Assembly (NCBI GenBank): GCA_002794785.1
Contig: NBBA01000015.1
Location: 806,001-870,000 of the forward strand
Source: Coniferiporia sulphurascens
Taxonomy: Eukaryota; Basidiomycota; Agaricomycetes; Hymenochaetales; Hymenochaetaceae
DNA length: 64,000 bases
Direction: 5' to 3'
The position numbers were made by a program, and so were the translations under genes. Positions 21,174 to 32,449 of the stretch are shown here, piece after piece. Positions within the stretch are counted from its first letter, which is position 1, and each line of letters begins with the position of its first letter. A model generated the notes under the pieces. That model saw only the letters and a program-made list of their open reading frames with translations. It had not been told where the DNA came from and did no database searches.

Positions 21174-21840
21174 CTATCGTATGACCCCTATTACAAAGGG
21201 ATCCCTACTCACAAAATCGCTATCCCAGGTTTCCACACAACTAAATTACTGCTGAAAAATTTCATATGAGTGCTAGGTAGACTATCAAAAATGGGTATGA
21301 TGATGTCGTAGCAAAATATTGCGTTGTCGTGAAGCCACAGTTAAAATACTTGTTTTACAATCATGAAGAGCCTTTGGAAGGCTACCGGCTCGCACAACAA
21401 GTAATTTTATCGGTATTTTTTTTGCAGAATCATACACATTACATGCTAGGGTGTACCATTCCACTACTCCGGGTGGAATAGAATGCTGTGGTGTACAGGG
21501 AGAGTGCATAATAATTGGGAAGTAACAAACGGTGACAGAATGCATCCGGCATTGCACCGTTTTTCGATCTCAGATAACAAACTCTTCGTAGTTAACACTA
21601 CTTTAGGTAATCGCCAAGCTGTCGGAGTATCAAAATATGCGTGACAACCCGTAACAGCCATTTTGCACGAGGGGGACACCATAATTCCAAGAGTTCCAGC
21701 TTAAGAAGTGGTACCAAAAAATCTGGAGTAGATATAAAATGCATGTAGCTGTTTTCATGCCAGATCCGGGGATTAATTTCTGAGTTTTGGGTGCTGTGGA
21801 AGCAATATACAAAAGTTTTGTAATAGGGGTCATACGATAG
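21174..21840. mobile_element. Non-autonomous TIR element (667 bp, TA target)
   Basis: It begins CTATCGTATGACCCCTATTA and ends with its inverted complement (24-bp terminal inverted repeats), flanked by TA on both sides (21172-21173, 21841-21842). The paralogous empty site GGTTC-TA-TACCC is at 13639-13650. TA duplication is typical of Tc1/mariner and relatives. No transposase is encoded, so it would need one in trans. Confidence 0.85.
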
Positions 21841-21880
21841 TAGAACCTCTACCTAATGGTATCGGGAATTTCCCAAACAG

Positions 21881-22330
21881 GAACATGATCTTCAGTGACG
21901 ACGGGGAAACCGCCCCTCATCTTTCATTTTGGCCTTTTCTCTACCATTTCCTCTTCGATTGCAATGGTTATTTTTTTGAACTGACACTGCTTTGTGCTGT
22001 GATGAATCCCAGTGGAATTAAGCTGCCCATGTATAATATTTTGCATTTTATGTTCTGCTAACTGTTTTTGGCAAATCTCTATTTTAAGGATTTTACGGGT
22101 GATTTTGCTTTTTCTTGCTCATTTCTTATTCAAATAGGCTGCCTTAGTCCAATATTCAGGGTCAGAGGTACATGCTTGGTCGCAAAACGCAAAAATAATG
22201 AAGAAAATCGAGTGGATATAGCACTCTCTAGCCCAGTGTCCCTTTGACTGGTGCTGTCCCATTGACCGGTGATTGACTGTAATTGTAAATATCCAGGCTG
22301 CATGACTATTACATTTATTGCCAAGCCTGT
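21881..22330. other. No recognisable gene
   Basis: AT-rich sequence with no supported open frame, between the nested repeat and the next coding-like stretch. Confidence 0.4.
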
Positions 22331-22344
22331 GAGCGTTCGGGCCG

Positions 22345-23519
22345 CTTTAGTGCGTACGGTTTCGTCTTTCGTCTCGGCACACCACCTTCCGGTTCCCCGA
22401 CGCTCAGTGGGAGCTCACCTCGCAGCGATGGGTTCGGGGATATCCTGAATTTGCCCGCACTACCGGCGCCGACGGGCGCAGTCACCTCAACGACGGGGAC
22501 TTCATTGCAGCTGTCGGGCCCTGGCGCACATCCATCTTCTGTGTCACGCTATTCACGTGTGCTTCCAGCTAACGGTCAGCACTCGAACGTCTTCGGTGGG
22601 ACATTCTCTGGCCATTATCGCCAGCTGCTCACACGAGCGCATTCCGCTCCCTGCCACTTCCCCCACCGCCCACAGCCTCTGGGCTCTCTGCAGTTGGAAA
22701 CACACAGCTTGCATGCCGGCGCAAGCGCAACTATTCCTGCAAAGAGGGCGCACTGCAGCAGGAGTGGCAGAGGTGATGAAATAAATGGTGAATGGGAGGA
22801 TCAGAAAAGGGGACGAGTTGGAGAATGGGAGATGGACGTCGACTCTGTTCGTTCACTTTGCTGATTATTCGCCTTAGTGTATGACTGACGGTTTTGTCTT
22901 GCCTTTGTAGCAGGCGCTCTCTTCGCCCCATCCGCAGGTCTCCCCGTCTTACACGCACGCGCACCAGCCCCTGTCATCTCATCCCACTCACCATTTTCAG
23001 GTAGGCGTTCCACACTCTTACGAGCGTCCGTTGCCCATGCCTACTCATCACCAGCAACCGCCTTTGCAAGCTGTAAGCTTCGGCGCTGGCTTGCGCGAGG
23101 GCTACACACCGGCGAATGCGCAAGCCATCTATATGCGTGACTCAGCCCCTCAAGCGATGTCTGGGTCCGCTGGTGCGGTCGCTGCACCCATCTCGACTGG
23201 AAAGTACGAGTCTCGACACGGAGGTGTCGCGTGTTACGATGAACGTGAAAGTATGATGGGAGAAGCGATGGGTCGGGACTTTGGACGTGTTGATGCTTGC
23301 GAACTTGTGCGCGATGCAAGGAACGGGAACGTCGAGGACGCGAATAACTTGATGCGTATCCATCTCACCATGCGCATTCGGCTGCGCGGTCGCACCACGC
23401 GTCACGCACGCGCCATGCCCAACGCGTCGAGCGCCCGACGCCCCCATTCCCACCTCTATCTTCATACTTATCTCATACCCATACCTGATGGCCGGCGTAT
23501 GCCCCCGCCCCTTTCTTGA
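22345..23519 (+). CDS. Pro/Ser/His-rich regulator-like protein, partial
   Basis: Two coding-like blocks are seen. The first (about 22345-22780) reads LSGSSPRSDGFGDILNLPAL and is rich in Ser, Thr, Pro. The second (about 22912-23350) starts after a TAG acceptor and reads QALSSPHPQVSPSYTHAHQP and later MPTHHQQPPLQAVSFGAG. Such low-complexity chains occur in fungal transcription factors, but no DNA-binding domain is visible and no start codon is convincing. It may be the 3' part of a gene or a pseudogene. Confidence 0.3.
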
Positions 23520-23620
23520 GCCGTGATCACCATGGGTGTTGTCGTTTCTAAGGTCAAAGTCCTCCGCATTGCTGTCAAGCAAGTATCGGAGCTCTCTGGC
23601 TCCTATAAACGCCTCATAAA

Positions 23621-24870
23621 ATGCATACAACTGGCTCGCCTGTTCCCAAACCTACTATTTCATTCTGGCACGACGCGCTTTTTCCTATCGCATCCCACGT
23701 TCCGGAATCGCTTCCAGAGTACGCTGATGTTGTCATTGTCGGTTCGGGCATTACTGGAAGAGGTGTTACACGTACACTGTTCCACGAGGGTGATAGTGAG
23801 CTGAAAGTCCTCATGCTTGAGGCAAGAGATGAATGCTCCGGGGCAACCGGAAGGTGAACCCAACAATCTAAAATATTGTGTGCGGGACTTACGACTCACT
23901 TCACGCAAGGAACAGCGGGCATATCAAACCCCTATTGTACCATGATTATCTTGACTTCAAGAAGAAGCTCGGTGCGGAACAGGCCGCAAAACTCATCCGC
24001 TTTCGCATGATGCACGTCCACGAAACACTTGTGGCCGCCGCTGAGGAAGGCATCTTAGACAAGTGTCAGTGTCGTGAAGTTGACAGTCTTGACGTGTACT
24101 TTACACCTGAATTCCAATGTAACGGGAGTCGTGTATAACGCGGCCGGTGCCGTCCACCCTTACCGTTTCGCCACAAACATCCTCGCTCGCTTTCTCGACG
24201 AACATGCAGAGCGTTTCAGTCTATCGGCCAACACTCCATGCACGGCAATCCTCCCCCGACATCCCCCTCTGTTCAACTGTATACTGTGATTACCCCTCGA
24301 GGGGCAGTCCTTACTCCGCATATAGTGCATGCGACAAACGCATGGTGCTCTCACTTGCTTCCTCCAATGCGCTCGAAGGTTTTCTGTGTGCGCGGGAACA
24401 TGACCGCGCAGCACTTGGGGGCGGCCCTGTCGCTTTCGTCGCTCGACGACCCACGTAGCTGGGTATTTTATGATAATCATACTAAGTACGATTATCTGAC
24501 CCAGCTTCCTGGCTCCGAGCGGGAGCTCATGTTCGGCGGTGGGTTTTTCCAGGCGGGAAACGATAGCCTGGGCGAAATTGGCACATCGGATGACTCTCAG
24601 ATTAACCCAGGCATCGCGGCGTACCTTGCAGGTGCGCTTCCACTCCTTTTTGGCGGAAAAAACTGGGGTGCGGAAACCCTCCCGCTTCCCCATCTCGGCA
24701 TCGACAAAGGAAAGGATTCGCGTTAGTTGCAGGGACGGGTGAAAGCAGTGTGGTGGTATCATTGGTATTTCCGCCGATCATATCCCCTGGGTTGGCCGCC
24801 CTCTGCCCAAGCTTACGGGGCGCATAGTACCTTCGCGGTCCACGACTACCCGATCGATGTTGGAGAAGGC
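23621..24870 (+). pseudogene. FAD-dependent oxidoreductase (DAO family), broken
   Basis: Exon 23621-23853 gives a Rossmann motif VVIVGSGITGRGVTRTL and CSGATGR. A 56-nt intron leads to NSGHIKPLLYHDY at 23910, the family signature after the FAD-binding motif. The chain then breaks at about 24110, where roughly 70 residues seem to be missing, and changes frame to VYNAAGAVHPYRFATNILAR. It changes frame again near 24260 to ATNAWCSHLLP, VRGNMTAQ and LPGSERELMFGGGF. GISADHIPWVGRLP appears near 24770, but the GYSGEGM-type C-terminus is absent. Several frame changes plus a missing segment indicate a pseudogene. Confidence 0.75.
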
Positions 24871-25392
24871 GGGTAGAACGGCATCGGCACCCCCAGGAGG
24901 CCAAGTGGGAGCAGGCAGGCAATGTAGCCTCAGTTGAAGCCCCGCAGCCGGTTGTAGCATTGACAAAATACTTCTTGAGACGGCCAACGATAGAGAGCAG
25001 GAAGGTGGAAGGAGAAGGGACAACGGTAAGTTTGCTCTTGCCTTGAGAAGAACTGGATTTGACGAATCGTGTTCGTTTGCTAGGTCTTCCCTCTACCTGT
25101 GGGCTCGCATTGCGAACCACCAACTATATCATAGTATCAGACGCCTGTATTTACAATGCCTGTCACCAGTGCACCTTCTCTGTCTGCTATGCACGGTAGC
25201 TCTGTCAAACCGGCTGCAAAGAAAGCACATCCTCATTCTAGTCATGGGTTGCACGGGAACAGTGTCATGTCCAGTGTGAATGGGGGTACATCCAATGGGA
25301 GGGCAGAGGTGCCTGCTACACAATTTGTTATTGTTTGTGCGAGTAGTACTCGCACAAACATGTAAAAATCACTGCAGGTGAAAATTGCACGT
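24871..25392. other. No recognised gene; one short Ser-rich frame
   Basis: A 69-codon plus-strand frame at 25156-25365 (Ser/His/Lys-rich) has no family match I know. The rest shows no supported coding. Confidence 0.3.
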
Positions 25393-25512
25393 GATCACGG
25401 AAAAATATAGACCTGCGAATCGCAGGTCCACCGTGGGAATAATAGGACCCGTGAATCGCAGGTTCACCGTGGGAATATTTAGACCTGTGAATCACAAGTG
25501 GGTCATGGAAAC
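25393..25512. repeat. 36-bp tandem repeat with internal palindrome (about 3 copies)
   Basis: Units start at 25410, 25446 and 25482 with a partial one before. Each begins GACCTGCGAATCGCAGGTC or a variant, a perfect 9-bp inverted repeat around one base, followed by CACCGTGGGAATA. Later units decay from the consensus. Confidence 0.7.
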
Positions 25513-25588
25513 TTAACTAGAGGCAATACCAGTGTCAAAACTCCGACTTTATGGATTGATCCGCGGATCTGCAGATCATCACATCATA

Positions 25589-25700
25589 CTATTGTATGAC
25601 CACTCTTACAAACATTTTGTATTTTGACTCCACAGCACTCAAAATTTGACCAAATCAAAACTGCTTTTACAAGATGGCTATCTTCATGTCTATATATGTC
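25589..25700. repeat. Fragment of the TIR element at 21174
   Basis: CTATTGTATGACCACTCTTA and the next 60 bases align with the inverted end of the 667-bp element (read from 21840 inward), preceded by TA. The far end was not found, so it is a truncated or decayed copy. Confidence 0.5.
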
Positions 25701-25712
25701 TGTGAGCTGTAT

Positions 25713-26160
25713 GCTCTTGGTCGGAAGAAATCGTTTATCGACGAGGACAGACCCATGCCGCGACGGCACGCCTCAAGATTTCTAACAAATGACATGCAGT
25801 TGTTCGAATAGACTAGAGGAGCGTGCAAATTTATGTACATATGGAAGGCCACTTCGACAGAACTCCCTCCCATCGGAAACTGCTGCACGACCTTCCTTTC
25901 GCCGGTGAATGTCTCCGATAGGCAACCATCTTCCTGCATACGCTTACTATATTTACAGAATGGCCGTCTATTTGCTTTTGATAACAAATGATAAAGCAAA
26001 GTACACGTTTATACACCCAATATACAGTTTCTCGTTACTCTTCCCCACTCCTCCTTCAGGTGGCTTGTGCTCGACGTGTAACGGGTTTGGTATCAATGTT
26101 ACGATTTACTTGAATGAAGCGCGTTTGTTAGGAGGATCGGTCTGATAAAACATGATTCCT
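25713..26160. other. No recognisable gene
   Basis: Short frames on both strands without motifs. The minus-strand side may be the missing 3' part of the Zn2Cys6 copy to the right. Confidence 0.3.
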
Positions 26161-26162
26161 CA

Positions 26163-26420
26163 GTTCCATTGTCGGCTAGTTATAGCGCAAATGTCTCGAC
26201 TCACGATGCATTCCATCTCATTGCTTATGCACACGTTGCAAGGCCCGCCAAGGTGCTCTCGCACACACTAATGAAAAAAAAGGACATCAATCGATGTAGG
26301 ATCCCGGAGAAAGACAAAACAAGTACTTTGCAGCGTTTCTTCTGGCAAGACCGACACGCGGGCTGACGCTTGCCTCCCGACGCCGCAAACGTCTCTGGAG
26401 TCCAATTGTTTTTGTCATCA
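26163..26420 (-). pseudogene. Zn2Cys6 domain, family copy 3 (frameshifted)
   Basis: The minus strand reads GGKRQPACRSCQKKRCK up to a GTACTT donor at 26336, then after an ATTAG acceptor a TGCGAG start. A one-base shift is then needed to reach PCNVCISNEMEC, which ends before a GTGAGT donor. The intron positions are those of copies 1, 2 and 4. A conserved stretch (AATCATGTTTTATCAGACCG) follows, as in copy 4. Confidence 0.5.
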
Positions 26421-29400
26421 AAACTTCAGAGTTTAGGTTAGTTTTGTAAGCGGTATGAGGATCGTGGTCCATGCATACCTGGCAGTTATGGCGGAGGACA
26501 TATCGAAGATTCTAATAGACTGAGCGGTGATGTTGAAGTAGTCGAGGGGTGGGTAGATTGAATGACAATACCCCAACATCGTTTTTTTTATAGTGGCCAG
26601 CGGACATCAGGCGAAAGCCATAGGAGTCGGACCAGCCGATGGCCTCTTGGAGAGCATAAGGCTTAGTATTTTCCGCTTCGCCTTTTTGCTCCTGTAAGGA
26701 AATCGACGCAACAGAGGCGAGGGAAACGCTCTCCCTTCCGCCGAACGTGGACGACTCCGCCGGATTTTGGTGGCATAGTTCGGCGAAGTCACTGTGATTT
26801 CCCTTTGAACAACCAGGAAGGGGGAATCGTGAAGGCGTTCTCCTTTCCTGGAACCTTTTTCGGCGAACGGGAATTACGCCAGGCGCACGGGAACAGCGTG
26901 TCTGGGAGGTACTCGCATAGCAAATAAAAGTGTATAAACTGAGGGGATGTCGAATGAGTATAAGCGGGGTCATTCGGAGAAAATAAGAATTATGACCCAC
27001 CTCGCAATATCCTTCATTGGCCTCAAGCCGACACGGACCACTGAGGCATTTCCCCGAAGTGGAAATAGTATTTTCTACATCCGGGAAATGCCTGAGCGTA
27101 AGGAGTGGTGAAGTTTCTCAGAAAGGCATAACACGAAAGCGTAAACCTCCTCCAAGATTCAAAGTAGCAGCCGCCTGTGAGCCTACCTAACCGGCCATGA
27201 ACAGTCCTGGAGATGGTCAGAGTTAGAAACGCCGAAGAGGTGCTTCTTAGGCACTCAATTTGCGGCACGTCCATGTTATATGAGAGGGATAGGAGATCTG
27301 AGGTTTCGCCTGCTTAGAAATAATGGGAGGATATTACGCACTTGGGATCTCCTGATCAGTCTAAGCGGTGCAAGTATGGCAAAACCCTACTGATCCTCCG
27401 CATAAAAACGCCGGTGTCTTATTCGAGAGGGTACGCGAAGGAGCTTCGCATTCGACCTTTCAAAGATGCCTTCCACCATTACGACGTCTTCGGGTATTCA
27501 AGTAGGCTTGAGTCTTCCGCTGAGATGCGGACTTTGCACAACTTGCTCGGACTTCTCTTCCCTTCATAACTTGGTCTTCGCGCCTTCGAAGAAATAGCTC
27601 CTCATGCGGATAGGCAAATCCTTATAGGGGTTCATTGGCGCCTCGTGTGGATGTACAAACAAATCAATGCGCCATTTAAACGCCTTTCGACAGACCTTCC
27701 GTGTGAGATAGTCAGAGGTGTTATCATCACAGCCATTGTACAGAGGCTCACATAAACTTTTCCCATTCAAATCTCGAGGGGCTAGATCCAACGGCTTTTC
27801 CTTGTTAGTCGGAAGCCTTCCAATAAGGCATGAAACTGCCGTCTCGCGTCCGGAAAAGAATTGCGTGTGAAGGTCGTGAGAGTGTTTGAATTCACATCAA
27901 GCGCTCTTGCATTGGTCCATATACAGGACACCGCATTGCATTCGTCCACAGAGAGTACCACTGGACCTTGAGACACGCCGATCGTAGCAGGAGTTGAATT
28001 GAGTTCCCCATCTTCACAGATCGATTAAGCTGCATCAGTAAATTCCGGAACGCAAATCATGGGAGATTGCGCTGCACATACGGTCCGCAACTGTCAATTT
28101 TGCAGAGAGTATAGCCTGAGGATTACGCCTTGGTGCGTGCTTTAACCCACACGTTTGTGTACGACTGAACTTGTTCCATACTAACGAAATAACTTGAAGG
28201 TTGCACATGAGCACGCAGGTATTTTGAGCTGCTTTAGATATCTGCAGGCTCGAAGCTTTGCTAGTTTGCCTTCCGGACATTCTAATGAACCCTGTTGTGA
28301 AAGTAGAAGCGTCAGACGAACTTCTCATGGAGAATACCTGCATACCGAGGTCCCGACAGTCGTTTCCCTCCGGCTGCACGGTCGATAAAACTACACCAGG
28401 AAAAGCATACCTTGTTCCCGCGATGCGCCAAATCCCTAGATCAAATCCAAGTGCGCGATGCTGAGGTCGAAGCTTCGGGGCATCCGACATTCGAAATACT
28501 TGCTTTGTAGCTGAAGGCAGACGCTCAATCCAGTGCATTCCGAAACTATATATTTCTTTTCGGTACCACATCTTGGATGGAAGGGGACCCAGAGTGCGAA
28601 AAGGAAGCCAGGGACGTGGGTCGGTAGGCGCTGGCACAGGTCCTCCGTTTGATCTGGACCGTAAAGCTGTGCCCAAACTTCAAATAACATCACGAGCGAG
28701 CTATGTCACACTTCCGAGTTTTTTGGCCACCGGCTCCCAGCTCGGGCTGTGGAAGAACAGAAAGTTACAGAGCGTAGGAATAAAAGCGTGCCCCGCCCAT
28801 ACTTACTTGCACGTAACCGGACTACAGTACCGTCTCTTAGCAGCAGTAGTTGCGGAATCAAAAGTTATCGGTGTGCAAACTGTCGTGCCACGTGCCGTCG
28901 GTATTGTTCCCACGCGTAGGTTGCTCCCTCACGAACGTCACGGTGCAGGTCTCGATTTTACAATTCCGCACTGACTCCGAATCCGTCGTCAATAGTTTCG
29001 TGCGTTTGACACAGTCATTTAGCACTCGACCACGGAGAGCATGTCCAAGCTTGTTCTCAAAAGGGCTTATGCCTTTTTCCAGTATTGCGGCATTCTTCCT
29101 CCGCATTCGTCAAGAGTCCAGGAAGGAGACGGCATGTTGCAAGAGTGGCGGGTGTAATACCATACATGGCTGTAGCAGTGCGACACGCCCTTCGGCTCAG
29201 TAGCGTCCATCTGCACCGAATCTTGGGCCTTTGGTCTCCCGATAGGAGCATCTGAAAAATTTTAGCCATTTCCACCGCCTTTCTGGCTCAATGCAAATAT
29301 ACGATATGCCGCAGCGTTTCAACTTTCGCACAACGACTTCTGGGGGGTAGCGACTAGCTGGGCTCCTGAACGAAAAAGGAACATCGATCAAGATGGCTAC

Positions 29401-30056
29401 CCACCTGTAATAGTCTGTAAGGCCGTTCAGCGAGCGCTTATCCGAGTGTCACGTTGACGATGCTGATCCTGTATCCGAAACCTGAGCCGCGGTCTTAGGA
29501 CGTACGTGAACGCGGCGACTCTAGCGTTTGGGACGTATCTGGGACGGACTTTGGATACGTTGCTTTTCCCTCGTTGCCCCATACGTGCACCTGCATATCC
29601 CTATACGCCTCAGCCCAGTCGCAGAGGATGGCCAAGTATTCGCAACCGTCCCATGTCGACATGGAAAGGAGCTCACCAGGACGAAAGTCCAACTGTATGC
29701 GAAATGTTTTCTGTGCTCAGAATTGACGCCTTAGAAAGCGGTGCCTAGCTGTGCGTCCCGAGACAATATGAGCAGGCATATTTCTGTATTTTATCTGACA
29801 TCAACATATATTCATCTTTGTATCAACGTTACGGCGTACTGGAACATGCATCAAAAGATCCCACCCGCCCTTCTACCACTACAAAGTCCCATTAATCTTC
29901 TTTGCTCCCCTGCATAGTCCATTCGCTCAACCCCGTGTCACTATCTGCATCTACCGGAGCCAGTACATACCTCTTTCACTCTTGGCCTCAAGACTTATTC
30001 AGACCCTGCTAGTTATCATCGCTTGCACTCTGGTTCTATGAGCCGAGACAAAAAGA
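26421..30056. other. Decayed, unassigned gene-like region
   Basis: Minus-strand open stretches at 26512-27000, 27564-27976, 28035-28676 and 29057-29391 have protein-like composition. Examples are WRIDLFVHPHEAPMNPYKDL at about 27640-27700 and GISYICIEPERRWKWLKFF near 29300. They switch frame often and lack recognisable domains. They could be upstream parts of Zn2Cys6 copy 3 or other lost genes. I cannot assign functions. Confidence 0.25.
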
Positions 30057-30440
30057 TTACAAGTTGGGTAGGTCACTCTTTTCTCCTTCGTCCTCAGGAA
30101 GTCGGAACACTTCAGTAGGACTTCCATCCAACATGCGTTGGATTATATTTGTTCGCGACATCTGCATCACATTTATTAACTTTGTCTCTATCAGTTTGTC
30201 GACGATAAAAGTGCTCCCATCGATCTTTTCAGTTTCCATCAGGAAAGCGGTCAAAGTGTAAGTATCGACATTTCACTTGATCTTACGTGGGCTAGATTTA
30301 TTTTTTCAAGCAGTATCGTCCATTCAGAGATCCGAAGAGGGTCGAGACCATTGATTTCAAGAAGAGGGACGGTATAGATCCGCGAATTTATATCAAAGGC
30401 GTACCGGCCTCGTTCTTGGGCATAATGAATATGCCAGAGG
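30057..30440 (-). CDS. Unknown protein, two exons (family of 54-218)
   Basis: The minus strand gives HIHYAQERGRYAFDINSRIY and later SEWTILLEKINLAH, a plausible 62-nt intron starting GTAAGA and ending AAAAG. The next exon has IDGSTFIVDKLIETK, QMSRTNIIQRML and an acidic tail ending in TAA at 30057-30059. The QMSRT block is conserved in the copy at 54-218, which favours this strand although the plus strand is also open. No known domain. The 5' end is not located. Confidence 0.35.
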
Positions 30441-30488
30441 TGAGATATAATCGTTCACTCGCAACCTCTCCCCCTCACAAATTGCAGG

Positions 30489-30997
30489 CATCTAGTACAA
30501 CTGATACATGGGATTCACGTAAAACACCGACACGGCCCTCACTCGACTTCTTTCCTTTGCCTGAGCTCGATTCCGGATCGGAGTTCTTACGCGACGAAGG
30601 CGACGAGGAGGATGACTTGGACTCCCAAGGCGCCGCAAGTGGCTTGTCGATGGCAGAGGACTATACGGACGAGCGGTCGCCGATCGAAAATCGAGTAAAT
30701 CAGTGGCTCGCGGCTCAACTTGGCCTGCGCATTGAAATTCCACCGGGCAGCCCGTCCCTACAATACGTGAACCCGACGCCCCGTGCCGCTTTAACCAGCG
30801 CCTACGCCAGACACCAAACGGACTCAGACATTCAGTCGATGCCGCGCTCCGCCTGCTTGACCGTCGTGTCGCCTAGCCTGGATCCTTTTTCTTCCGACTG
30901 CCATTCAGGAGAGGAGCTTCCGTCTCAGGGCGGCGATGGCGCGTGCGGCGCAAACTCGGCTCCCCTTGAGGCTGATGTCTGCGATCATGCACGTTAG
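30489..30997 (+). CDS. Acidic, Ser/Pro-rich hypothetical protein (3' exon)
   Basis: A 170-codon open stretch follows a good acceptor (ATTGCAG) at 30488. It holds an acidic patch (RDEGDEEDDLDSQG) and RVNQWLAAQLGLRIEIPPG, and ends at TAG 30995-30997. Codon use is more GC-rich than the surroundings. No family is recognised. Upstream exons on this strand overlap the minus-strand reading at 30057-30440, so the gene start is uncertain. Confidence 0.35.
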
Positions 30998-31369
30998 TAC
31001 ATGACTAAATATGAAGCGTCCAGTCTGCCCTGCCCGTCTGGACCTGTGTGCCATTAAATTGTATAAGGTATACTGTAGCTACTTAACTGTCCTTCGTGTA
31101 TGTACCCTGTTTACTGCGGTCGAATGTATGTTTTTGTGGCGTTTGTTATAGAAAGCATATTAAAGTTCCTGACAGACAGGGGCAGTATTTAGGTTTCATT
31201 CGCTCCTTGAAATTATGTAGGTCAATTGTATATCTCCAATTGCTTTCGTCCGGATGCGGCTCCAGGATACATTCAATCGTCAACTTAATGCCACCAGCAA
31301 CGACAACAACGACAAAGTTTCAAATATACATGTATGAGTCGCTCACTGAGCTCTTCAAACAATATATAC

Positions 31370-31704
31370 ATACTAGGTCATACATGACAATAATTTCACC
31401 AACGTTCCTACCGGTATCTGTGAAAAATACGTTTGCCTCGGGTGTCGGTCTGATAAAACATGATTTCTTAGTTCGATCGTCGCGACGCCGCCAGGAAAGA
31501 GTGCAGAGTGTAGACTCACAAAACATCCTTGTCCCCTGCTTATACACGAGTTGCAGGCCCCGTCAAGCATGGCTCGAACGCACTATTGAACATCAGTATA
31601 CGTTCCCAGGAAAAAGGAAAATTAGGTACCTTGCGACGTGCCCGTGCACAGTACGTACATGCAAGAAGACGTTTAGAACTTCCCCGGGCCTTCGTCCCTG
31701 CCAT
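31370..31704 (-). CDS. Small Zn2Cys6 protein, family copy 4 (best preserved)
   Basis: Exon 1 (31630-31704, 25 codons) reads MAGTKARGSSKRLLACTYC and ARARRK. A 47-nt intron follows, then exon 2 (31520-31582, 21 codons) reads CVRAMLDGACNSCISRGQGC plus Phe. All six cysteines are present with spacing C-x2-C-x6-C-x8-C-x2-C-x6-C. A GTGAGT donor follows, as in copies 1 and 3. If it is not used, the frame runs on to TAG near 31373. Exon lengths match copy 1. No regulatory domain is visible, so this is a stub of a regulator or a very small DNA-binding protein. Confidence 0.55.
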
Positions 31705-32121
31705 ACGAAAGGGGTCGATATCGCGAAGGGGTTTAAGAGCTTGATCAGCGAGAAATTGTGCAAATTGCAGTATATGCGGATGTTTCCCTGCTCGAAGTGA
31801 TTGAGGGGGGCATGCAGTTTTGACACGTAAAACCTGGCTACGATTGACAAACATTGTCGTGTATAATAGATATCCCAGTGGAGAGACGAGGTGGGGGTAA
31901 ATGGGAGGGCTGGGAGGCGGTGATCCTGGCCCGAGGATGGCTGCAGTTGGCCATCAACAAGAAGTTCATTTAATCAAACTTCACAAGGCGCATTTAGCAG
32001 AGAGAGCACCGCATCAGAAGAAAAAAAATAGGATGAACTTCTTAGCCTCAATGCATTTTGGCAATTTATGTTATTTTTCCTGAGGAGAGAGAAAGGGAGG
32101 GAAAAGAATGCGGGAAGGTAA

Positions 32122-32380
32122 TATTAAATAAATAAATATAACGAACGATATAAATATAGTACGTGGTCATATGAACAACCAACTTACTAAGTGAACGATA
32201 ACGCAACGATAACGCCATATGATAGGAGCTAGTTAGTTATAGTAGTACTAGCCCATGGAACGTGTATATAAGGGGAGCTGGTCTCGCCCTAGAAATACAT
32301 TGGTTTACGCTGATAACCCACCTTGCCTGAACTTCACCACTGCACCTCACCGTCTACCACAACGTGCGTAGATTTTAAGA
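32122..32380 (+). repeat. 5' LTR of copia copy 2
   Basis: 259 bp, starting at TATTAAATAA and ending GATTTTAAGA. A TATA box (TATATAAGG) lies at 32265-32273, placing transcription start in the last 90 bases. Confidence 0.93.
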
Positions 32381-32396
32381 GGTTATGAGCCTTGAC
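32381..32396 (+). other. Primer binding site of copia copy 2
   Basis: GGTTATGAGCCTTGAC directly after the LTR. It is complementary to the anticodon arm of initiator tRNA-Met (loop CTCATAAC), the internal-priming mode known for Drosophila copia. Confidence 0.6.
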
Positions 32397-32449
32397 TCTA
32401 CAACTAACGAAACGATTAACAAAAATATACATCCTCATATAACGAAATT

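Larger units (their letters stand above)
20485..21880. repeat. Interspersed repeat, copy with two nested insertions
   Basis: It is the reverse complement of 13600-13915 but interrupted twice: by a LINE-like 3' end at about 20727-21144 and by a TIR element at 21174-21840. The flanking parts join without gap when the inserts are removed. Confidence 0.65.

Noticed and set aside
24160..25123. Long minus-strand frames opposite the FAD oxidoreductase
   Set aside because: The plus strand carries clear family motifs (VVIVGSGITG, NSGHIKP, GISADHIPWVGR); the antisense frames have none.
25393..25512. Possible CRISPR-like array
   Set aside because: The 36-bp units are directly adjacent without spacers, there are only about three, and the genome is eukaryotic.
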